From positions 1 to 50,173 of the forward strand of contig JAITWH010000041.1 of NCBI GenBank assembly GCA_031285405.1: DNA of 50,173 bases, read 5' to 3'. How positions within the stretch are numbered: the stretch's first letter is position 1; each line of letters starts with the position of its first letter. Of this stretch, positions 23,544 through 31,300 are shown one piece after another. The position numbers and the translations under genes are program-made. The notes beneath the pieces were generated by a model. That model made no database searches. It worked only from the letters and a program-made list of their open reading frames with translations, and had not been told where the DNA came from. The stretch is from Alistipes sp. (GTDB lineage: Bacteria; Bacteroidota; Bacteroidia; Bacteroidales; Rikenellaceae).

Positions 23544-24683
23544 TTATTTGGAGTTTCGTTCGGTTTCGACTATGAAGGCTCCGGAGAACTTGCCGCGGCG
23601 TACCTCTTCCAACGCCCTCTCGGCTGCGCGGCGGGTGGGGTAGGGGCCCAGCGAGTATTTGTACCAGCCGTCGGCGTGGCGCTCGGTGACCTTGCCGCGG
23701 TGTGCCCCCCACATTGCGTCGCGTGTGGAGACTCTGGTTCCGGCGGCGGCCAACTGCACCCAGAAGTCTATTCTTGTTTCTATTCTTGGTTCCGCTCTTT
23801 GGGGTGTTGTCGGGGTTGTTGTCGGTTGCTGGGTTGCGGGTTGCGGTTGTTGTGTTAGGAGTTCGTCGCTGTCGCCGCGAGCGATGGTGTGGTACTCGCG
23901 GAAGGCGTCGAAGAGCGAGCGGACTATCGTCTGTTTGCCGGCTGTCGAGAAGATGTAGCGACGGTCGGTCTCGTTGCTGATGTAGCCCATCTCGACCAGT
24001 ACGCGGGGCATCGTGGGTTTCCACAACACCGCGAAGGGGCCCTGTTTGGCGCCGCGGTCGCGCAGGGGGGTGTTGGCCGTGTAGTGCCTCTGGATGATGC
24101 GGGCGAAGCTGAGGCTGCTCTCGAAGTTGGCGTACTGCAACATGCCGAAGACTATCGACAGCTCGGTGGACTCGGGGTCGAAGCCGGCGTAGGTCTCGGT
24201 GTAGTCCTCCTCGTACTTGATCACCTCGTTCTCAAGCTTGGCCACCGCGAGGTTGGCCTCGCTCTTGTCCATCCCCATGACGTAGGTCTCGGAGCCGCGC
24301 GAGTCGGGGTTGCGGAACGAGTTGGTGTGGATCGACAGAAAGAGGTCGGCGCCCGCGCGGTTGGCGAAGTCGCCCCTTGCCGCGAGGCCTATCGCTCGGT
24401 CGTCGGTGCGGGTGTAGAGGACGTTGACGCCAGGAATCTCCTTGGCTATGCGGGCACCCAGGGCGAGGGCTATTTCGAGGTTGAGGTCCTTCTCCCGCAG
24501 GCGGCCGTTGATCGCGCCCGGGTCGCTGCCCCCGTGGCCGGCGTCTATCACGAGGATGAAGTCGCGGTTGGTCGTGGGGGGGCTTTGGCCGAGTGCTTCG
24601 GGGCACACGGTCAGCGTGGTGGCAATTGCAAGTATTAGGGTGATGACTCTCAGGACATTCATGAAGACTCGGGGGACATTCAT
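23544..24683 (-). CDS. N-acetylmuramoyl-L-alanine amidase with C-terminal SPOR-like domain
   Basis: A 379-residue exported amidase that cuts the bond between MurNAc and the stem peptide, needed for cell separation. After a signal peptide (VITLILAIATTLTV to about residue 32) comes Amidase_3: zinc ligands in VIDAGHGGSDPGA, Glu in LREKDLNLEIA, His in FLSIHTNSF, and catalytic Glu in VLVEMGYISN. A Gln/Pro/Thr linker (about 280-305) leads to a SPOR-like repeat (FWVQLAAAGTRV ... YKYSLGPYPTRRAAERALEEVR). The start region is a 21-bp tandem duplication, so ATG 24662 is an equal alternative. First gene of the operon to rsmI. Confidence 0.92.
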   Translation of the reverse strand: MNVPRVFMNVLRVITLILAIATTLTVCPEALGQSPPTTNRDFILVIDAGHGGSDPGAINGRLREKDLNLEIALALGARIAKEIPGVNVLYTRTDDRAIGLAARGDFANRAGADLFLSIHTNSFRNPDSRGSETYVMGMDKSEANLAVAKLENEVIKYEEDYTETYAGFDPESTELSIVFGMLQYANFESSLSFARIIQRHYTANTPLRDRGAKQGPFAVLWKPTMPRVLVEMGYISNETDRRYIFSTAGKQTIVRSLFDAFREYHTIARGDSDELLTQQPQPATQQPTTTPTTPQRAEPRIETRIDFWVQLAAAGTRVSTRDAMWGAHRGKVTERHADGWYKYSLGPYPTRRAAERALEEVRRGKFSGAFIVETERNSK

Positions 24684-24713
24684 AATTAATTAGGCAACTT
24701 GCGAAAAAATAGC

Positions 24714-24780
24714 TACTTTTGCCTGCAAAATGTGCGCTCCGGCGTGGGCGGGAGTGCGTTTTTGCCGACTTGTCGGCAAA
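24714..24780 (+). promoter_or_regulatory. lptD -7 element and structured leader
   Basis: TACTTTTG (24714-24721) is a -7 element about 73 bp before the lptD GTG. The leader holds an imperfect GC hairpin (about 24731-24758) and a perfect 8-bp hairpin TTTGCCGA CTTG TCGGCAAA (24761-24780) ending 14 bp before the start codon. This leader is far longer than those of neighbouring genes. Regulation is only inferred. Confidence 0.5.
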
Positions 24781-24794
24781 GATAACCGTTTTTT

Positions 24795-27743
24795 GTGAAA
24801 ATATCGCCAAAGTTGACCCTTAAAGGCAAAAAATATCCGGTCGCACCGTTCCTGCTGTCGCTCGTCGTGATTGTGGCGGTGGTGGTGTCGTGCTCGCCTG
24901 TGGGGCGGATGGCCGGCGGGAGGCGTGAGGCTCCTGTGCGGCGGGGGGCTGTCGATAGTGTGGTGGCTCCTATTTTTGATAGGGATTCTACGGCGGCTGT
25001 TGTCGTGGGGGCTGGGGTTTCGGATAGTGTTACCGTTGACACAGTTTCGGAAGTGCGGCCCGTTGTGGATAGTGCTTTTGTCGCAGTGGCGGCTGATACT
25101 CTGGTTGCCGAGACTTTGCCCGTCGTCGACAGCGCGTTGATTGACAGCGCTTTGGTCGACAGCGTCGGTCTTGCCGAGTGGCGGGCGACGGACAGTGTGG
25201 GTGTTGTGGATTCGCTGGCGGCGGACACGGTGGCGGTTAGTCGCACTCCGAGGGAGCGGGACGAGCCTTTTTTGGAGGCGCCGGTGTTCGGCACCGTCGA
25301 GGATTCGTTGGTGTATGACGCGCGGCGGAGGTTGATTTTTCGATATGGCACGGGTGAGATTAAGTATGAGGATGTCGATCTGAAGGCGGATCATGTGATT
25401 CTGAATGCCGACACCAAGGAGATTTTCGGGGTGGGGCGGCCCGACACAGCGGGGGTGATGTCGAGGCCCGAGTTTGTGCAGGGCGGGTCGAACTACACGA
25501 TGGATACGTTGCGCTACAATCTGGGGAGTCGGAAGGCGAAAATTCAGGGGGTGGCGACGAAGGATGGCGAGGGTTATCTGCTGGGGCGCGACCTCAAGAA
25601 GATGCCCGACAACACAATCAACATTGCCCACGCGAAGTATACCACCTGCGACAACGTGGAGCATCCGCACTTCTATATCGCCATGACCAAGGCGAAGGTG
25701 ATTCCAGGGAAGAAAATTATTACGGGGCCGGCATACTTTGTTATGGAGGATGTGCCTATATATTTTCTGGGATTGCCGGGCGGGTTCTTTCCTATCGCGA
25801 CAGGGCCGCAGTCGGGATTTCTGATGCCGCAGTATGGCGAGGAGGCCAATCGCGGGTTCTATCTGAGGGGTGGGGGGTACTACTTTACATTTGGCGACTA
25901 CGCAGACCTGCGGCTGACGGGGGATATCTATACGTTGGGGTCGTGGGGGTTGAACGGGCAGACATCTTATGTGAAGCGGTATAAGTATCGCGGGTCGTTG
26001 GGGGCTACCTACAACAGGATGGTGATGGACAGGGGGGGCGTGAATGAGCAGAACAGCGGGAGTTTCAGCGTTAACTGGACTCATAGTCAGGACCCTAAGG
26101 CTAACCCGAGGCAGACTTTTTCGGCGAGTGTGAACTTTTCGACCGCGGGGCAGAAGAAGCTTGCGACCACCTCGCTGGCAGACCACATGAATACAAACAC
26201 CACATCGTCGATATCGTATGCGAGGAACTGGGCGGTGGGGACTACCAACATCAATATGACGGCGGCCTTCAATCTGGCTACCAACTCGGTCGACTCTTCG
26301 ATGTCGGTCACGTTGCCGAATGTTAGTTTGAGTGTCAGCTCTTTCGCGCCGTTCAAGCGAAAGGTGCAGGTGGGGAGCGAGCGGTGGTATGAGAAGATCA
26401 CCATGAGTTATCAGATGCAGGCGCAGAACTCGACAGGGCGGATGCACGAGGACAGGGTGTTTACGAAGGAGACGTTGCAGGAGATGCAGAACGGGGTGCG
26501 GCATAGCATTCCCGTTAAGACATCGTTTAACATACTGGGGTATATCAACTTTGCGCCGTCGTTTAATTACAGCGAGGTTTGGAACTTTAAGCGGGAGCGG
26601 CGGGTTTGGGATCCTACTTTGGGGACGAACGGCACGGGGGGTGTGCGGACGTTGCCGGCGGAGTTCGGGTTCTTTAGGACTTATGGCTGGGATCTGTCGG
26701 GGTCGTTCTCGACTAAGGTGTACGGGACGTTCGAAGTGAAGCGGCGGGCGGGGAAGACGGGGTGGTTGCAGGCCTTTCGGCATGTGCTGACTCCGACGGT
26801 GGGATTTACTTATGCGCCCGACTTTACCCATCCGCGGTATGGGTTTACGGACTATGTTCAGAGTAGCGAGAGTGGGACTTACACTTCGTATAATCCGATT
26901 CTGGGGAGTCCCACGATGTCGCCCGGGGCTCCTCGCGCGTCGGTCAACTTCTCGCTGTCGAATCAGTTGGAGCTTAAGGTTCGCAGCGGCGGCGACTCGA
27001 CGGGGGTTAAGAAGATCCCGCTGATCGAGCAGTTCTCGTTGAGTGGGTCTTATAACTTTTTGGCGCCCGGGGACTCGTTGCAGCTATCGACCATCGGGTT
27101 GCAGCTGAGGACGGGGCAGATTTTTAAGAACTTTGCCATTCAGCTTAATGCTACTTGGGATCCGTATCAGTATGTCGACGTGGGCGGGCAGGCGCGGCGG
27201 ATCGGGAAGCTGGCCATCGGCGGCGGGAAGTTCGGGCGCATCCTTAACACGGGGTGGACTTTCGGGTACACCTTCAACTCGTCGACCAGCGGCGGGCCCG
27301 CCATCAACGATATCACGAGTGGGGCCTATGTCAATCCGTATGACCGGAGCCTCGACATGGATCCCGCGTTGAGGCGGCAGCGGATGGTGGCGAGTTATTA
27401 TGACTTTTCGATACCTTGGAACTTTGGGTTTAACTACTCGGTCAACTATTCGCATACGGCGCTTAAGCCTCAGATTACTCAGACGTTGGGTTTCAACGGT
27501 AGCGTGACACTTACGGAGAAGTGGGGGGTGACGTTCAACGGCGGGTTCGACATTGCGCGACGGCGGTTTACGCCTATGCAGATGAATCTGTCGCGGGATC
27601 TGCACTGCTGGGAGATGTCTTTTCAGTGGGTGCCGATCGGGTATATGAAGAGCTACTCGTTTCATATCGGGATCAGGTCGGGGATGCTGGCCGATATCAA
27701 GTATGATAAGTCGAGTAATATGTATGATAATATGCTTAGATAA
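24795..27743 (+). CDS. lptD: LPS-assembly protein LptD (OstA-like barrel)
   Basis: A 982-residue outer membrane protein expected to insert LPS into the outer leaflet. It has an N-terminal hydrophobic signal (PVAPFLLSLVVIVAVVVSC) and an Asp/Ser/Val-rich repetitive linker (about residues 40-150). The OstA-like beta-jellyroll follows (IKYEDVDLKADHVILNADTKEI, GYLLGRDLKKMPDNTINIAHAKYTTCD). The barrel starts near FVMEDVPIYFLGLPGGFFP and QSGFLMPQYGEEANRGFYLRGGGYYF, which are typical of Bacteroidetes LptD. The start is GTG; an in-frame TAA at 24783-24785 excludes anything longer and the next ATG would remove the signal. Divergent from the amidase operon. Confidence 0.9.
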   Translation: MKISPKLTLKGKKYPVAPFLLSLVVIVAVVVSCSPVGRMAGGRREAPVRRGAVDSVVAPIFDRDSTAAVVVGAGVSDSVTVDTVSEVRPVVDSAFVAVAADTLVAETLPVVDSALIDSALVDSVGLAEWRATDSVGVVDSLAADTVAVSRTPRERDEPFLEAPVFGTVEDSLVYDARRRLIFRYGTGEIKYEDVDLKADHVILNADTKEIFGVGRPDTAGVMSRPEFVQGGSNYTMDTLRYNLGSRKAKIQGVATKDGEGYLLGRDLKKMPDNTINIAHAKYTTCDNVEHPHFYIAMTKAKVIPGKKIITGPAYFVMEDVPIYFLGLPGGFFPIATGPQSGFLMPQYGEEANRGFYLRGGGYYFTFGDYADLRLTGDIYTLGSWGLNGQTSYVKRYKYRGSLGATYNRMVMDRGGVNEQNSGSFSVNWTHSQDPKANPRQTFSASVNFSTAGQKKLATTSLADHMNTNTTSSISYARNWAVGTTNINMTAAFNLATNSVDSSMSVTLPNVSLSVSSFAPFKRKVQVGSERWYEKITMSYQMQAQNSTGRMHEDRVFTKETLQEMQNGVRHSIPVKTSFNILGYINFAPSFNYSEVWNFKRERRVWDPTLGTNGTGGVRTLPAEFGFFRTYGWDLSGSFSTKVYGTFEVKRRAGKTGWLQAFRHVLTPTVGFTYAPDFTHPRYGFTDYVQSSESGTYTSYNPILGSPTMSPGAPRASVNFSLSNQLELKVRSGGDSTGVKKIPLIEQFSLSGSYNFLAPGDSLQLSTIGLQLRTGQIFKNFAIQLNATWDPYQYVDVGGQARRIGKLAIGGGKFGRILNTGWTFGYTFNSSTSGGPAINDITSGAYVNPYDRSLDMDPALRRQRMVASYYDFSIPWNFGFNYSVNYSHTALKPQITQTLGFNGSVTLTEKWGVTFNGGFDIARRRFTPMQMNLSRDLHCWEMSFQWVPIGYMKSYSFHIGIRSGMLADIKYDKSSNMYDNMLR

Positions 27744-27756
27744 ACGGAGTTTATCT

Positions 27757-27845
27757 AATTGAAAATTGAAAGTGGAAAATTGAAAATGGGCTACGCGATT
27801 TTGCGTAGCCGATTCATGATTTATGATTCCTGATTCATGATTACG
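27757..27845. repeat. intergenic repeat between lptD and ygjP-like gene
   Basis: AATTGAAAATTGAAAGTGG units lead into AAAATGGGCTACGC, an 8-bp perfect hairpin (27789-27796 with 27803-27810), then ATTCATGATTTATGATTCC units running into the end of the convergent gene. The left half matches the arms of elements A and B; the right half is of the other type. The hairpin may end both transcripts. Confidence 0.6.
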
Positions 27846-28447
27846 CCGGGTCGGTAGGCGCGGAGCTCGCGGTTGAGGGCGCGGTGGCGGCCGTCGGTCA
27901 CGCGGTCGAGGAGCGCGTGGAAGCGCGGCGAGTGGTTGCGGTGGACGGTGTGGCACAGCTCGTGGAGCACGATGTACTCGGCGAGGTGGTCGGGGAGCGC
28001 AGCCAGCGATAGCGACAGGTTGATGTCGCCGCGCGCCGTGCAGCTGCCCCAACGGCTCTTGGTGAGTTTGACGCGGACGGCGCCGTGGCGGAAGCTGTGC
28101 TGTGCGGCGAGGCGGGCTGTCATGGCGGGGAGTTTGATCTTGGCTTCGGCTCTTAGGGCCTCTATGGCGCGTTTTTCCTTGGCTTTTTGGGTGGCTTTTT
28201 GTTCTTCTGTTTGTGGGGGGGTATCGGGTTTTTGCGGCGGTGCTTTTTTCGCGATTTTTTCGCGGCTTTGGGCTATCCAGTCGAGTTTTTCTTCGAGAAA
28301 TTGCAGGGCGCGTCGCTGCGTTACCCACACGGGGAATGACAGGCGCACGTGGCCGTCGGCCCTGACTGACAGGGTGATGCGTGTCGAGCGGCGGGTTCTC
28401 GACAGCGTTACATCACCTACTTCGGGGTGGAGTATTGTTTTCTGCAT
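27821..28447 (-). CDS. YgjP/SprT-like zinc metalloprotease (DUF45)
   Basis: A 208-residue cytoplasmic protein of the DUF45 / YgjP family. The motif HELCHTVHRNHSPRFHALLDRV (about residues 163-184) provides the HExxH zinc site and third His. WGSCTARGDINLSLSLAALP just before it is equally typical, and the N-terminal VTLSRTRRSTRITLSVRADGHVRLSFP fits the family. A Lys/Pro-rich insertion lies at about 66-90. The physiological substrate is unknown. The last residues (VIMNQES) are encoded within an ATTCATGATT intergenic repeat, so the C terminus has probably been changed by repeat insertion. Confidence 0.88.
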   Translation of the reverse strand: MQKTILHPEVGDVTLSRTRRSTRITLSVRADGHVRLSFPVWVTQRRALQFLEEKLDWIAQSREKIAKKAPPQKPDTPPQTEEQKATQKAKEKRAIEALRAEAKIKLPAMTARLAAQHSFRHGAVRVKLTKSRWGSCTARGDINLSLSLAALPDHLAEYIVLHELCHTVHRNHSPRFHALLDRVTDGRHRALNRELRAYRPGVIMNQES

Positions 28448-28508
28448 CAGGTGGTTACGGGGGTGGCGGTTTCACTTGATCGTGCTGTGATTTCGGTGAG
28501 GTGTCTGT

Positions 28509-29978
28509 TTATTCGCCGTCGGCGTTCCGGCAGAGGGCAGCCTCGGCGGCTTCGACCTTTTCGAAGTCGAACTGCTTGAGGGTCTGCGACATGAGCTCGG
28601 CGATGCGGTCGTTGGCGAGGTTGCCGATGCTGCCCGTGTGGGTGTGATGCACCTGCTTTTCCGGTTTGTAGCTGCCGTTTTCGATCTCGGCGCCGACCGT
28701 GCGGTAGGCGTCGCGGAACGGGACTCCGGCCAGAACGAGTGCGTTAACGCTCTCTACGCTAAATAGATAGCTGTATCGCGGATCGTCGAGGATGTCGCTG
28801 TTCACGCCGATGTGGGCCAGCATGTAGTCGGCCATTTCGAGCACCCGTTTCGTGTCTTGCAGTGCGGGGAAGAGTACCTCCTTAAGTAGTTGCAGGTCAC
28901 GGTGATAGCCCAACGGCAGGTTGGTCGTGAGCATGGCGATCGTGCCCGGGAGCGCCTGCAGGAGGTTGCACTTGCCGCGCGTGATCTCCCACACGTCGGG
29001 GTTCTTTTTGTGCGGCATGATGCTCGATCCGGTCGTCAAACTGTCTGGGTATGAGATGAATGCGAAGTTTTGGTTGAGGAACAGCGTGTTGTCCATCGCG
29101 AACTTGCCGAGGGTCGCTGCGATCGACGAAACGGCCTGTGCCACAATGCGTTCGCTCTTGCCGCGCCCCATCTGTGCGTAGACCGCGTTGTAGGCCGGCG
29201 AGTCGAATCCAAGCAGGCGCGTGGTCATCTCGCGGTCGAGCGGGAACGACGAGCCGTAGCCGGCCGCCGAGCCGAGCGGGTTGCGGTTGACGATGCGCCA
29301 CGCCGCCAACATCAGCTGCATGTCGTCGACCAGACTCTCGGCGTAGGCCCCGAACCAGAGGCCAAATGACGATGGCATAGCGACTTGCAGGTGGGTGTAG
29401 CCCGGCATCAGCGTGTTTTTGTGCTGCTCGGAGAGGCTTTGCAGGCGGTCGAAGAGCTGTTTGGTGGCCGTCACGATTTCGGCGATCTCGTGCCTCAGGA
29501 AAATCCGTAAGTCGACGAGTACCTGATCGTTACGCGAGCGGCCGCTGTGGATCTTCTTGCCCGTGTCGCCTAGGCGCTCGGTGAGTAGCAGTTCGATCTG
29601 CGAGTGGACATCCTCGACGTCGGGTGCTATGGCGAAGTTTTTTTCGCGGATCGTTTGGAGGATAATTTTTAGCTCTTTTTGGACTTGTGCGAGCTCTTGG
29701 GGGGTGAGCAGGCCGATGCTCTCCAGCATGCGCGTATGTGCCAGTGAGCCAAGGAGATCGGACTCGGCCAGAAGCTCGTCCATCTCTCGGTCTTGGCCCA
29801 CGGTGAAGGTTTCGACCTTTGCGGCTGCGCTTTCGGTGGAGGTGTTTTTTGTGGTGCTGTTTTTGTCGGCGGCGGTGTTGCCGTTGTTTTTGTTGCTGTC
29901 GGTGTTATTGTTGTCGACGTTATTTCCGTCGATGTTGTTGCCGGCGGCGTTCCGACTATTTTTTGCCCAAAGTTTCAT
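28509..29978 (-). CDS. argH: argininosuccinate lyase with low-complexity N-terminal insertion
   Basis: A 489-residue enzyme of the fumarase/aspartase superfamily that splits argininosuccinate into arginine and fumarate, the last step of arginine synthesis. GKKIHSGRSRNDQVLVDLR and the signature GSSIMPHKKNPDVWEI carry the active-site residues. Bacteroidetes ArgH normally runs straight from the start (MxxKLWxK) into FTVGxDREMD. Here about 47 residues rich in Asn, Thr, Ser and Ala (about 7-53; e.g. NNIDGNNVDNNNTDSNKNN) intervene. I chose ATG 29978 because it begins MKLWAK and overlaps the argE stop by 4 bp; the open frame further upstream is the other frame of argE. Confidence 0.95.
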   Translation of the reverse strand: MKLWAKNSRNAAGNNIDGNNVDNNNTDSNKNNGNTAADKNSTTKNTSTESAAAKVETFTVGQDREMDELLAESDLLGSLAHTRMLESIGLLTPQELAQVQKELKIILQTIREKNFAIAPDVEDVHSQIELLLTERLGDTGKKIHSGRSRNDQVLVDLRIFLRHEIAEIVTATKQLFDRLQSLSEQHKNTLMPGYTHLQVAMPSSFGLWFGAYAESLVDDMQLMLAAWRIVNRNPLGSAAGYGSSFPLDREMTTRLLGFDSPAYNAVYAQMGRGKSERIVAQAVSSIAATLGKFAMDNTLFLNQNFAFISYPDSLTTGSSIMPHKKNPDVWEITRGKCNLLQALPGTIAMLTTNLPLGYHRDLQLLKEVLFPALQDTKRVLEMADYMLAHIGVNSDILDDPRYSYLFSVESVNALVLAGVPFRDAYRTVGAEIENGSYKPEKQVHHTHTGSIGNLANDRIAELMSQTLKQFDFEKVEAAEAALCRNADGE

Positions 29979-31273
29979 AATATCTGATCTAAAAGTTTGA
30001 TATACAGCTCTATGCCTTGTTGGATTTCGGTGAGTTCGATGTATTCGTCGGCGGCGTGGGAGCGCGAGCTCTGCCCCGGGCCGACCTTCACCGACGGGAT
30101 CATTGTGAGTGCGACCTGGTCGGAAGTGGTCGGCGAGCCGAACGTGTTGAGTCCCAGTGCGATGCCCGCCTGCACGATGGGGTGGTCGGGTGAGATGGAC
30201 GACGAGCGCAGGTGCAGCGATCGGGGGGTGACGGTGCTTGTAATATGTTGACACACAATCTCTAACACCTCCTCGTTGGTGTACTGCTCGGTCACGCGGC
30301 AGTCGACCGTGAAGCGGCACTCGGCGGGCACGACGTTGTGCTGCGTTCCGGCCGAGATCATCGTCACGCTCATTTTTAGCTCGCCGAAGATGGGGCTTTT
30401 TCGCGGGAAACGGTAGTTTTGGAACCACTCTATGTCTTTGATTGCGTGGTAGATAGCGTTGTCGCCCTCGTCCCTTGCCGCGTGACCTGATCGCCCCGCC
30501 GCGACGCAATCGAGCACCATGAGGCCCCTTTCGGCGATGGCTAACTGCATGCCTGTTGGCTCGCCGACTATGGCTAAGACGGGGGCTCCGGTGGGGTGGG
30601 GGATGTTGTTGGTGTTTAGGGAGTTGGCGGTTTTGCTGCTTGGTTTGTCGTTGGTTTCGAGGGCGGTTTTGTTGTCGGTTTCTGGGGTGGTTTCGGTGGC
30701 GAGGCCGAGCAGTGGCAGGATCGACCTGACGCCGCCCGGGCCGCTGATCTCCTCTTCGCCGACGAGGGCGAGTATGAGGTTGTATTTCAGATCGTTGCGC
30801 TCGTAGAAATGGCGAAATGCCGCGGCTAACGACACCGCGCTTGCTCCCGCATCGTTGCTTCCGAGGCCGTGTAAACGTGCTTTCTGGAGGCTTTCGGGGC
30901 TGCTTTTGGGGGCCTTCTCGCCGCTCTCCGGGCCCTCTTCGCCGCCATCGATTGCAGTGTCGAATGTGCTCTCGATCGCGCCGTCGAAGGGGTCGCGAGT
31001 CCACGTGCCGCTCGGGCGCACGGTGTCGTGGTGGGAGCAGAGCAGGATTGTCGGCCGCTCGGGGTCGAAGTGCAAGTTTCTGATACACACGTTGTTGCCG
31101 TGACGTAGAATGTCGGTTTGGGCACCGGCACGTCGGCTCGGGCCGCTCAGCTTTTCGCGCAGCCACTCCTCGATGATGCCCGCGGTGCGCTCCTCCTCGC
31201 GGCTGAACGAGGGGACGCGCACTAATTGTTGCAAAAGTCCGACGGCGTCGGCATGTAATTGTTTGTGTTCCAT
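29975..31273 (-). CDS. argE: ArgE-like M20 amidohydrolase (acyl-ornithine deacylase)
   Basis: A 432-residue di-zinc M20 hydrolase, expected to release ornithine from N-acetyl- or, as known for some Bacteroidetes, N-succinylornithine. Metal ligands: HHDTV (about 81-85), LGSNDAGASAV (Asp141), VGEEEISGPGG (catalytic and ligand Glu, about 171-181), IVGEPTGMQLAI, and the C-terminal His in SSRSHAADEYIEL. Two low-complexity insertions interrupt the fold: residues about 100-134 (Glu/Ser/Lys-rich) and 192-228 (Thr/Asn/Lys-rich). Gene order argE-argH with a 4-bp overlap supports an arginine role; the acyl group is not decidable from sequence. Confidence 0.88.
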   Translation of the reverse strand: MEHKQLHADAVGLLQQLVRVPSFSREEERTAGIIEEWLREKLSGPSRRAGAQTDILRHGNNVCIRNLHFDPERPTILLCSHHDTVRPSGTWTRDPFDGAIESTFDTAIDGGEEGPESGEKAPKSSPESLQKARLHGLGSNDAGASAVSLAAAFRHFYERNDLKYNLILALVGEEEISGPGGVRSILPLLGLATETTPETDNKTALETNDKPSSKTANSLNTNNIPHPTGAPVLAIVGEPTGMQLAIAERGLMVLDCVAAGRSGHAARDEGDNAIYHAIKDIEWFQNYRFPRKSPIFGELKMSVTMISAGTQHNVVPAECRFTVDCRVTEQYTNEEVLEIVCQHITSTVTPRSLHLRSSSISPDHPIVQAGIALGLNTFGSPTTSDQVALTMIPSVKVGPGQSSRSHAADEYIELTEIQQGIELYIKLLDQIL

Positions 31274-31300
31274 GTCGTTGTGGGAATTTTGCTGTGCGAT

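Noticed and set aside
27084-28328. 414-codon minus-strand ORF spanning the end of lptD and the ygjP-like gene
   Set aside because: It crosses two real genes and the intergenic repeat; the product is Pro/Arg/His-rich with no recognisable domain.
29979-31166. Upstream extension of argH to 885 codons
   Set aside because: The extra part is the alternate frame of argE; the argH start MKLWAK at 29978 fits the family and overlaps argE by 4 bp.
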